NCBI GenBank assembly: GCA_030589825.1
Contig: JAUUZT010000004.1
Span: 1 to 13,615, forward strand
Source: Dehalococcoidia bacterium
Lineage (GTDB): Bacteria > Chloroflexota > Dehalococcoidia > GIF9 > AB-539-J10
Direction: 5' to 3'
DNA: 13,615 nucleotides
Below are positions 1-6,029 of this stretch, in pieces. The translations under genes and the position numbers were made by a program. Each line of letters opens with the position of its first letter. Positions within the stretch are counted from its first letter, which is position 1. Under the pieces are notes generated by a model. That model saw only the letters and a program-made list of their open reading frames with translations, was not told the DNA's origin and did not search any database.

Positions 1-2145
1 GTTAGAAAACTCTTTTCTCACGGGGATTCCTGGTTCCTTGTTTTTATCATCCTGCTGAGGCATTACTTTTTCCAGGCTGTCGTAGCCCATCCACAATCTT
101 GTTTGACCAATCTGGACTTGAAGCTGGTTGGCCTTATCTGAAATAGAGATGACCTTAGCCACTGCGTTTGTTCCTCTTATCTGCACCATATCGCCCTCTA
201 CGATAGCCTTCATATCCCCTTTAGCCTCAACATGATCCTCAATTTTTGGCATCTGCCACGTTGCATCAGTTAAACTTTTCTCTATTACCTTGATGGTTTT
301 TCTGGCTTTCTGTATCCCTTGTGTGGATCGTTCTTTACGCAATGCAGAAGCAGACTGGCGAATCTCCTTTTCTAGCTCGGCGGCTGCATGCATAACCCTG
401 TCGCGAGTTTCTTGAACAATTTCTTGTTCCGATAACTTTAAGCTCCGCAGCTTGCTTTCCCATTCCTTTTTCTGCTCTTCAGCCTCGACCCTCTTGTTTT
501 CCAGGTCACGGCGGATTGTCTCGGCCTCTTTCTTCTCTTTCATTAAATCCGCAAGTAATGCTTCCAGATCCAGAGCTCCTTTTGAGAGCATTTCTTTAGC
601 ACCACTGACAATTTCAACAGGCAATCCCAAACGGGATGCTGTGGCCAAGGCATTGCTGCCTCCAGGTATACCAATTGTCATGTGATAGGTTGGTATTAGT
701 GTAACCGGGTCAAAATCCAGTGAGGCATTACGCAGGCCGGAGTTTGTATGGGCAAACATTTTAAGGTCGCTGTAATGTGTAGAGGCTATGGCAATTGTTC
801 CCTGCCGCAGGAAATAGCGAAGGATAGAGCAAGCTAATGCAGAACCCTCAACAGGGTCGGTACTGGTACCCAGTTCATCAAGAAGGACGAGGCTGCTTTT
901 GGTGGAATCCTTCAGGATACGGATGATATTGCTCATGTGCCAGCTAAAGGTGGAGAGCGTTTGTTCTATGCTTTGCTCATCTCCGATGTCGGCGAAAATG
1001 TTATCAAATATGGGAAGGCAACTATGTGCTGAGGCAGGAATTGGCATGCCGGCCTGAGCCATAATACTAAGCAACCCGATTGTCTTTAGAGCAACTGTTT
1101 TACCACCAGTATTGGGTCCTGTTATGACGAGTATAGGGGAATCACATCCGATTTCCACGGTAAGCGGCACGGCCTTTTTCCCAATTAGCGGGTGCCTGGC
1201 TTCTATGAGTTTGAGCAATGGTGCCGGGCTTTTGTTATCGTTTTTCTTGCCCATGGCAGATATGATTATCGTGGGTTCAGTTGCGTTGACATCCCTGGCA
1301 TATCGTGCCTTAGCCAGGGCAAGGTCCAGTTCGGCTACCAGAGCTATATTATTAGAGATTTCAGATTCATACACTCCTACTCTAGCACTCAGTTCTCTAA
1401 GGATTCGCTCAATCTCACGTTGTTCTTCTGCCAGCAGCTCTCGCAGGTCATTTCCCTTCTCTACCACGCTCCACGGTTCAACGAATACTGTGGCCCCTGA
1501 GTGGGAACTGTCATGGATGATGCCATTGATTTCCTTTCGATATTCTACCTTTACCAGGAGGACATATCTGTTTTCCCTTTGAGCGATAATTGGCTCTTGG
1601 ATTATCCTGTTACCCTTGGGTGAATTAATTATAGATTGTAACTCGCTCGTCAGTTGTTCGCGTATCTGTCTGGTTCTTTGCCTGGTCAGGGCTAACAGGG
1701 GCGAAGCGGCACTTGTCAACTCGCCGGGCTCTTTTATACAGTTACCGATGTCCTCCGCGAGTTGATGTAGTTTGATAAGACCAGAAGTAAGTTCACTCAA
1801 CAGGGGGATTTCTAGTGTCAGCTCTTTCAATTTATCCTGTAAGAGGTTGATGGCGGTTAAGGTCTGCTGTATTTTAAGCAGTATTTTCGGTTCCAGCATT
1901 TTGTCTCTCTCTGCCATTCTTACTTCCTCTCGTATATCGGTTATCCCGCCGATAGAAAAGTCATGCTCCAGCGAGAGGAGGTGCCGTGCCTCTGCGGATT
2001 GTCTTAGTAACAGAGAAACCTTTTGGGAGTCTGAAAGGGGTTGAAGGGCGATAGCCAGTTCGCGACTTGCTGAAAACGAAGTGAAACCAGCTAGAATCTC
2101 CCTTATAGGGGGGAATTCCAGCATTTCAAGACTTTTTTTATCCAT
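1..2145 (-). CDS. mutS2: MutS2-type DNA/ribosome-associated ATPase (3' end outside window)
   Basis: This is a MutS-like ATPase. Known family members suppress homologous recombination by acting on branched DNA, and in Bacillus MutS2 also binds collided ribosomes. From the ATG at 2145 the frame stays open for 715 codons to the window edge. Residues 343-350 are the Walker A motif GPNTGGKT, followed by KTIGLL. Walker B reads LVLLDELGTSTDP, with the key D and E at about 423-424. The MutS mismatch-recognition domain I is absent, which is the MutS2 signature. A charged coiled-coil segment covers roughly residues 525-610, and a small beta-rich KOW-like segment (GDMVQIRGTNAVAKV) lies near 645-695. The family is usually about 780-790 aa, so the missing part should be the C-terminal Smr nuclease domain. 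The gene follows the yihY-like gene by 31 bases, and its Shine-Dalgarno is weak (GAGAAA). The identification is firm. Confidence 0.95.
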   Translation of the reverse strand, partial: MDKKSLEMLEFPPIREILAGFTSFSASRELAIALQPLSDSQKVSLLLRQSAEARHLLSLEHDFSIGGITDIREEVRMAERDKMLEPKILLKIQQTLTAINLLQDKLKELTLEIPLLSELTSGLIKLHQLAEDIGNCIKEPGELTSAASPLLALTRQRTRQIREQLTSELQSIINSPKGNRIIQEPIIAQRENRYVLLVKVEYRKEINGIIHDSSHSGATVFVEPWSVVEKGNDLRELLAEEQREIERILRELSARVGVYESEISNNIALVAELDLALAKARYARDVNATEPTIIISAMGKKNDNKSPAPLLKLIEARHPLIGKKAVPLTVEIGCDSPILVITGPNTGGKTVALKTIGLLSIMAQAGMPIPASAHSCLPIFDNIFADIGDEQSIEQTLSTFSWHMSNIIRILKDSTKSSLVLLDELGTSTDPVEGSALACSILRYFLRQGTIAIASTHYSDLKMFAHTNSGLRNASLDFDPVTLIPTYHMTIGIPGGSNALATASRLGLPVEIVSGAKEMLSKGALDLEALLADLMKEKKEAETIRRDLENKRVEAEEQKKEWESKLRSLKLSEQEIVQETRDRVMHAAAELEKEIRQSASALRKERSTQGIQKARKTIKVIEKSLTDATWQMPKIEDHVEAKGDMKAIVEGDMVQIRGTNAVAKVISISDKANQLQVQIGQTRLWMGYDSLEKVMPQQDDKNKEPGIPVRKEFSN

Positions 2146-2176
2146 AGCAGTTATTTCTCGTTGAATAATTTTATAG

Positions 2177-3112
2177 TCATGAGAGATCAGATGGTATTAG
2201 TTCCCCTCGGCGTGCACCCAGGCGCATACGGGTGTACTCTGCGCTTAGTGCAGCTCCAAAAACCAGGATAAGAGCAGATAAGAAGATCCAGATGAGCAGG
2301 GCTATTATAGATGCCAAAGAGCCGTAGATCATCTCATAGTGGGCGAAGTTATTGAGGTAGAAGGAAAATAGGTTCCTCGAAGCCTCAAAGAGAATGGCAG
2401 CTAGTAGTGCTCCTGTCCATACATAGCGCCAATAGGTTTTGGTATTGGGGATAAATTTATATAGTAACAGGAAGATGATAAGAATGATAAAAAAGGCCAG
2501 CAGCCTGCTAGCAGTATTGGCGTTAGGGTCAATGGAGGGAAAAGGAAAAGAGGGAAGATTTAAACTATGCATAATGGAAAAGACAGCAGTGGATCCCTGA
2601 GAAACAAGAAATAAGATACTGATGCCTATAGCCATCCCTATATCTCTTAGCTTCCTTATGTAGAAAGGTCGGTCGTGGTGAATATTCCAGGCACGGTTTA
2701 TGGCACGGCTTATTGCACCGAACATTAGACTTCCTGTCCAGAAAAGCCCTCCTATGCTTATTATCCCCAGCCTGCTACGGAATTGTATAACATTAGTAAT
2801 ATTATGTTGCACAAGGTCAACAGCTATTGGAATATTGGCTTCAAGAAATTCAAAGATTTCCCTCTGTACAGTCTCAGAGGGAAGAATGGTTCCCAGGATG
2901 GCTATTAATCCCAGCAGCAAAGGAAATAGTGACAGGAGTGAATAGTATGCTATTCCTGCCGATAGTTGTGTAGCATCGTTACGCCCCAATTCTTGTATGG
3001 TACGTATTATCAATTCTACAGGAAATATCTGTAAGAGACGCTCCGTGAAATTTTTTAGACTTTCATTGAGGTGTTTTATTCTGGTTACCATTGATTCTAT
3101 TAACTCAGGCAA
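2177..3112 (-). CDS. YihY/BrkB-family integral membrane protein (UPF0761 type)
   Basis: This is a polytopic inner-membrane protein of the YihY/virulence-factor BrkB family. The transport function suggested for the family is not settled. The protein is 311 aa from a TTG start and has about six hydrophobic segments, near residues 53-77, 114-134, 158-180, 203-222, 230-250 and 263-290. Family hallmarks seen are the N-terminal DATQLSAGIAYYSLLSLFPLLL, the F-I-P-N motif near 220, and YGSLASIIALLIW near 263-275. The TTG start at 3112 is preceded by AGGA at 7 bases and overlaps the stop of the upstream racemase gene by 8 bases, which suggests translational coupling. An ATG at 3091 (MVTRIK) is a possible alternative start, giving 304 aa, but it has no good ribosome site. 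It probably shares an mRNA with the racemase and mutS2. Confidence 0.9.
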   Translation of the reverse strand: MPELIESMVTRIKHLNESLKNFTERLLQIFPVELIIRTIQELGRNDATQLSAGIAYYSLLSLFPLLLGLIAILGTILPSETVQREIFEFLEANIPIAVDLVQHNITNVIQFRSRLGIISIGGLFWTGSLMFGAISRAINRAWNIHHDRPFYIRKLRDIGMAIGISILFLVSQGSTAVFSIMHSLNLPSFPFPSIDPNANTASRLLAFFIILIIFLLLYKFIPNTKTYWRYVWTGALLAAILFEASRNLFSFYLNNFAHYEMIYGSLASIIALLIWIFLSALILVFGAALSAEYTRMRLGARRGELIPSDLS

Positions 3113-3806
3113 GAATAGTTCCTGTAGCTTTATTTAGAGCAGCCCTGGCCAATATTCTTGTGGAATCAAGCATCGGCAGGGTAGATTTTCCTTCTGTCAT
3201 CAGGAGAGGTATTTCGGTACAGCCCAGGACAACGGCATCGCAGCCGTCCTTTTTCAGGGCTTCAATCACTTCATTGAAGTAATCGCGTGTTTCAGAGAGA
3301 AAGCGGCCTTCAACCAGTTGGTCGAAGATGATATGGTTTATACGTTCGCGGTCTTTGCTTGCCGGGAGTTTCTGTTCAATACCGACGGCTGCAAGTCGTG
3401 TGGAATAGACAGGGCCCTCCATCAATGAACGAGTGCCCAGAATTCCCAGGCGGGTATAGCCTTGCCGTACTGCCTCTGCAGCAACCTCTTCAGCGATATG
3501 TAGCCATGGAATCGGTGAGTTCTTAATAATCATATCAAATGGTTGATGGATGGTATTATCAGGGCAGATAGCAAAGGCGGCTCCTGTTTTCGCCAGCTTC
3601 TCTGCAGAAGAGAGCATCAACCCAGCGACTCCTTCCCAGTCCTTGACATCGAGATACTGCACATAGTCTTTGAAGGAAAAGCCATGCATGGTAATTTCGG
3701 GAAAGGCATGTTTTCCCATGATATCTGCTGCTTCAATACAGATTGTACGGTAGCAAAGTGCTGCTCCCTCCGGGCTACAGGAGACGATGCCAATATGTTC
3801 AGTCAT
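3105..3806 (-). CDS. Aspartate/glutamate racemase-family protein (RacX/YgeA-like)
   Basis: This is a predicted PLP-independent amino-acid racemase or epimerase of 233 aa, acting in the cytosol. The two catalytic cysteines of the family are present: Cys81 in CPDNTIH (81-87) and Cys196 in GCTEIPLL (195-202). A GILGTRSLMEGPVY segment (121-134) matches the second half-domain start. I chose the ATG at 3806 because it is preceded by GGAGGAGGAAAT, a very strong Shine-Dalgarno; an earlier start at 3839 would put that site inside the coding region. The N-terminus is unusual: where many members have a glycine-rich GGMGP loop, this one reads IGIVSCSPEGAALCYR, with an additional cysteine at position 10. 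The substrate cannot be read from sequence; aspartate, glutamate or another amino acid is possible. The 3' end overlaps the yihY-like gene by 8 bases. Confidence 0.9.
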   Translation of the reverse strand: MTEHIGIVSCSPEGAALCYRTICIEAADIMGKHAFPEITMHGFSFKDYVQYLDVKDWEGVAGLMLSSAEKLAKTGAAFAICPDNTIHQPFDMIIKNSPIPWLHIAEEVAAEAVRQGYTRLGILGTRSLMEGPVYSTRLAAVGIEQKLPASKDRERINHIIFDQLVEGRFLSETRDYFNEVIEALKKDGCDAVVLGCTEIPLLMTEGKSTLPMLDSTRILARAALNKATGTILA

Positions 3807-3838
3807 ATTTCCTCCTCCAACAATATTCTTTGCTTGCA

Positions 3839-3867
3839 ATGATACCTTATAAGGGAAAAACAGTAAA
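3839..3867 (-). promoter_or_regulatory. Predicted promoter of the racemase-yihY-mutS2 cluster, with palindrome in spacer
   Basis: On the minus strand, TTTACT (3862-3867) and TATCAT (3839-3844) are separated by exactly 17 bases, giving 4/6 and 5/6 matches to the sigma-70-type consensus. The expected start of transcription is near 3832, which leaves a leader of about 26 bases that includes the strong ribosome site of the racemase gene. The spacer holds the perfect 10-bp palindrome CCTTATAAGG (3845-3854), a good position for a repressor or MerR-like operator. This is a prediction from sequence only. Confidence 0.5.
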
Positions 3868-3971
3868 AGGCGTCTATGTATGCTGTAATGTTATCATGAT
3901 GCCCAGATAAGAAGACCTGGTTTGACGTCTCCGTTATTTTTTCATGTTTACCGCTCTGAAAACCCTTCCAA

Positions 3972-4268
3972 TCAGGGGTTCTCGGGAGGCAAGGTAAGCT
4001 CATCAGTCTTTTCATAGTAATTATCGGAGTTATCTGACGAGAGGTTATTCTCAATAATAGTTGATAAGTGCTTTTTATAGAGCAGGACGCCATGTATACG
4101 TCCCTTATCTGCAGAAAAAAGATTGCCTGTCCACGTTTTGTCACTTTGAATTCGTGAAAATGCTCTCCTGGCGAGTTCCTTTAGATCGGATATGGTTACA
4201 ACTTTCTCTTCATCGAGATTATCTATAAAGGGCTGTCTCTTTCTGTTTGAGCTACAATTATTTTTCAT
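3972..4268 (-). CDS. Hypothetical protein, 98 aa
   Basis: I do not recognise a family. The product is 98 aa, soluble-looking and charged, with no membrane segment or signal peptide. The N-terminus is basic (KNNCSSNRKRQ). A central part predicted to be helical reads ISDLKELARRAFSRIQ (about 26-41). The C-terminal third is rich in Asn, Asp, Ser and Glu, so it is probably flexible. It lies between marC and the racemase gene on the same strand and is favoured over an overlapping 113-codon frame (3803-4144) that looks like random translation. There is no Shine-Dalgarno before the ATG at 4268, but a promoter-like pair lies just upstream (4280-4307) and would give a leader of only about 5 bases. It might be a real lineage-specific gene; without a homologue search this stays moderate. 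Confidence 0.5.
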   Translation of the reverse strand: MKNNCSSNRKRQPFIDNLDEEKVVTISDLKELARRAFSRIQSDKTWTGNLFSADKGRIHGVLLYKKHLSTIIENNLSSDNSDNYYEKTDELTLPPENP

Positions 4269-4279
4269 GAAGTAATACT

Positions 4280-4307
4280 ATTCTAGCAGATGATTAATCC
4301 ATGTGCA
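4280..4307 (-). promoter_or_regulatory. Predicted promoter of the 98-aa gene, very short leader
   Basis: On the minus strand, TGCACA (4302-4307, 4/6 match) and TAGAAT (4280-4285, 5/6 match) are separated by 16 bases. Eleven bases lie between the -10 element and the ATG at 4268, so transcription would start only about 5 bases before the start codon. This agrees with the absence of a Shine-Dalgarno sequence. The site lies between the 98-aa gene and the marC stop codon. Evidence is by consensus only. Confidence 0.35.
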
Positions 4308-4325
4308 GGGCATTTCCTGGGGACG

Positions 4326-4928
4326 CTAACCAGGGAGACTAATTACCTCCAGCATATCTAAACCACGTAATATCATAGTTATAGCGATGGCAGCCAGCAG
4401 TAAATTGAATACCTGGGATATAGCCTTGAAGCCTCCCTCCCCGAGTATTTTGATAAGTTTATTGCCCAGGAGCAGGATTCCCCAGGCGATTAATAAATTA
4501 AGGGCGAAAGAGAGTAGTACGATGTTCAATGGAAACTCATTCTGTAACACCAGCAAGGTAGTTATTGTTGCGGGGCCGGCAGTTAAAGGGGTGCCGATTG
4601 GAACTATAGCAGCCATTGCCTGTTTACTGGTCTCTACCATTCTTCCCTTGGTGATATGATTTATTGACAGCACAAGAAGTATAATCCCTCCGCTGATGGC
4701 AAAAGCTCCAACAGAAATTCCCATTACCGTCAATACAAATTGTCCGAAGAATAAGAAAGCTAACCCAATCAGTGCGGCCGTTCCCATCGCAGTGTGGATT
4801 AGTTTGTGACGTTGACGGGTAGATAACTCTTCTGTAAGGGCTAATACAAACGGAGGTTTGCTTAAAGGGTCGATGGCTATAAATAAAGGCATGAAGGTAA
4901 GCAATAGTACATTTAAGAAATCATGCAT
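4326..4928 (-). CDS. MarC-family (UPF0056) integral membrane protein
   Basis: This is a 200-aa inner-membrane protein of the MarC family. The family was once linked to multiple antibiotic resistance, but that role was later disputed and the transported substrate is unknown. About six hydrophobic helices cover nearly the whole chain. Family motifs visible are FIAIDPLSKPPF near residues 16-27, a GISVGAFAISGGIILL stretch at 70-85, and PIGTPLTAGPATITTLLV at 110-127. The length matches the usual 195-220 aa. The ATG at 4928 has no Shine-Dalgarno (the GGAGG nearby is on the other strand), but a strong promoter ends 6 bases before it, so the mRNA is probably leaderless. It is transcribed away from the LOG gene. 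Confidence 0.92.
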   Translation of the reverse strand: MHDFLNVLLLTFMPLFIAIDPLSKPPFVLALTEELSTRQRHKLIHTAMGTAALIGLAFLFFGQFVLTVMGISVGAFAISGGIILLVLSINHITKGRMVETSKQAMAAIVPIGTPLTAGPATITTLLVLQNEFPLNIVLLSFALNLLIAWGILLLGNKLIKILGEGGFKAISQVFNLLLAAIAITMILRGLDMLEVISLPG

Positions 4929-4934
4929 GATTGG

Positions 4935-4963
4935 ATATTACGGAGGTTATTATTTATTGTCAA
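4935..4963 (-). promoter_or_regulatory. Strong predicted promoter of marC giving a leaderless mRNA
   Basis: On the minus strand, a perfect TTGACA (4958-4963) is followed after exactly 17 bases by TAATAT (4935-4940, 4/6 match to TATAAT). Only six bases (CCAATC on the coding strand) separate the -10 element from the ATG at 4928. The usual distance from -10 to the start of transcription puts the first transcribed base at or next to the A of ATG. The promoter call is well supported by consensus; leaderless initiation is inferred. Confidence 0.65.
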
Positions 4964-4999
4964 GGGAAAATTGTTTAGAAATTTTTCATTAATAATATA

Positions 5000-5028
5000 T
5001 TGTATCGCAATGGGATAGGGAATATAAT
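5000..5028 (+). promoter_or_regulatory. Predicted promoter upstream of the small ORF and LOG gene
   Basis: TTGTAT (5000-5005) and a perfect TATAAT (5023-5028) are separated by 17 bases. The -35 keeps only the TTG half of the consensus. Transcription would begin near 5035, 27 bases before the small ORF and about 290 bases before the LOG start codon. It faces away from the marC promoter, with the two -35 elements 36 bases apart. Confidence 0.45.
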
Positions 5029-5061
5029 TTCGGCTGTAGAAACAAGGGAGAACGATATCTC

Positions 5062-5241
5062 ATGAGATGTTTATATATCAGGCACGGGTTCTTAACAGTC
5101 ATATTGGTATCCTGTAGGGTTCTTTCTGTTGGTGGATGTAATAAAATGATTTGCTATTTTTCTATGGGGATGGCTGCTATGATTGGCGTGCTTGTATTGG
5201 TAATGCATTCAAATAGATTTTACGTATCCAGCCCTGTATAG
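5062..5241 (+). CDS. Possible small hydrophobic protein or leader ORF, 59 aa
   Basis: This ATG-to-TAG frame of 59 codons lies in the predicted leader of the LOG gene. It encodes two hydrophobic stretches (FLTVILVSCRVLSVGG and MAAMIGVLVLVM) and four cysteines. A purine-rich AAGGGAG at 5044-5050 lies 11 bases before the ATG, rather far for a good ribosome site. I know no family for it. It may be a small membrane protein, a regulatory upstream ORF or chance. Its stop codon sits in the loop side of a hairpin at 5229-5246. Low confidence. Confidence 0.22.
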   Translation: MRCLYIRHGFLTVILVSCRVLSVGGCNKMICYFSMGMAAMIGVLVLVMHSNRFYVSSPV

Positions 5242-5246
5242 GGTTG
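5229..5246 (+). other. Hairpin in the LOG leader covering the small ORF stop codon
   Basis: CAGCCCT (5229-5235) can pair with AGGGTTG (5240-5246) around a 4-base loop GTAT. This makes seven base pairs in RNA, one of them G-U. No T-run follows, so it is not a classical terminator. The UAG of the 59-codon ORF (5239-5241) spans the loop and the 3' arm. A regulatory role is only inferred. Confidence 0.35.
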
Positions 5247-5327
5247 TCAGTAATCTTTACTTGAGAGGATATCCAACTCTGAAAGCTAGTTGATGAAGTA
5301 AGACTTTTATAAATCGTGGAGGATATT

Positions 5328-6011
5328 ATGGAATACGGTTATGAAATTAACGAGTTAGCTAAGGAAGAATCATGGCGGATGTTCCGCATAATTGGGGAGT
5401 TAGTGGAAGGATTTGACAAACTCTCTGGAGTAGAGCCGGCCGTGACTATCTATGGTTCAGCCAGGCTTAGTCCACGGCAAAAACTATATACCCAGACCGT
5501 GGATTTAGCGTATCAACTTGGGCGAAAGGGATTCTCTATTATAACCGGTGGAGGCCCTGGCGTTATGGAAGCAGCCAACAAGGGTGCCCTTAAAGCAGGA
5601 GCAACCTCTATTGGATTGAATATAGAGTTACCGGAAGAACAGGCTCCTAATGTTTATACCACAAAATCTATCACCTTCAGTCACTTTTTTGCTCGTAAGG
5701 TTATGCTGGTTAAGTACGCTACAGCCTTTATCATAATGCCGGGAGGGTTAGGGACACTGGATGAACTAACAGAGGTGCTGACCCTTATGCAGACACACAA
5801 GATGAAGCCCTTCCCGGTGATATTGTTTAACAGCAGTTATTGGAAAGGGTTTCTGGATTGGTTGCAGGGTAATGTTCTCAAACAAGGGTTTATTTCTGAG
5901 GAAGATCTAGATCTACTCAGGATATGTGATGAACCTGAGGTTGCTGTTGAGGCGGTGCAGCGATGGTATACAGGGCAGGAGATAATCGGACGTAAAGCCC
6001 TGTCCAGGTAA
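5328..6011 (+). CDS. LOG-family nucleotide phosphoribohydrolase (TIGR00730-type, Rossmann fold)
   Basis: This 227-aa protein belongs to the family named after plant LONELY GUY. Characterised members cleave nucleoside 5'-monophosphates, or cytokinin nucleotides, into free base and ribose 5-phosphate; in bacteria the physiological role is often unclear. Visible motifs are VTIYGSAR (39-46), GGGPGVMEAANKG (74-86), the FSHFFARKVML stretch with Arg123-Lys124 (117-127), and PGGLGTLDELTE (138-149), the PGGxGTxxE signature. The start is the ATG at 5328, with GGAGG five bases upstream; a GTG at 5316 would use the ribosome site itself as coding sequence. It converges on the beta-CASP gene with an 18-base gap and no visible terminator. 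It may be preceded by a long leader. Confidence 0.93.
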   Translation: MEYGYEINELAKEESWRMFRIIGELVEGFDKLSGVEPAVTIYGSARLSPRQKLYTQTVDLAYQLGRKGFSIITGGGPGVMEAANKGALKAGATSIGLNIELPEEQAPNVYTTKSITFSHFFARKVMLVKYATAFIIMPGGLGTLDELTEVLTLMQTHKMKPFPVILFNSSYWKGFLDWLQGNVLKQGFISEEDLDLLRICDEPEVAVEAVQRWYTGQEIIGRKALSR

Positions 6012-6029
6012 GCAAATAGAAGGTTTTTA

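Larger units (their letters stand above)
4929..5327. other. Divergent intergenic region between marC and the LOG gene
   Basis: This 399-base stretch has no large gene. From left to right it holds the marC promoter (minus strand, 4935-4963), an AT-rich block (4964-5004), a plus-strand promoter (5000-5028), a possible 59-codon ORF (5062-5241), a hairpin (5229-5246), an 8-bp palindrome GGATATCC (5267-5274) and the ribosome site of the LOG gene (GGAGG, 5318-5322). If the plus-strand promoter drives the LOG gene, the leader is about 290 bases, long enough to hold control elements. I recognise no known riboswitch class. Confidence 0.6.

Noticed and set aside
1112..1582. A 156-codon plus-strand frame opposite mutS2
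   Set aside because: It is a shadow of mutS2: it lies wholly over the ATPase domain, is serine-rich as antisense frames often are, and shows no family motif.
3961..3980. AACCC/GGGTT hairpin at the end of the 98-aa gene as a terminator
   Set aside because: The stem has only 5 bp with a 10-base loop and no proper T-run follows, so it is too weak to call.
3803..4144. A 113-codon minus-strand frame overlapping the 98-aa gene and the racemase promoter
   Set aside because: Its translation looks like random sequence, it runs over the start of the racemase gene and the predicted promoter, and it has no ribosome site.
4941..4950. GGAGG near the marC start as its ribosome site
   Set aside because: It is on the plus strand, while marC is read from the minus strand, where this stretch is CCTCC and forms part of the promoter spacer.
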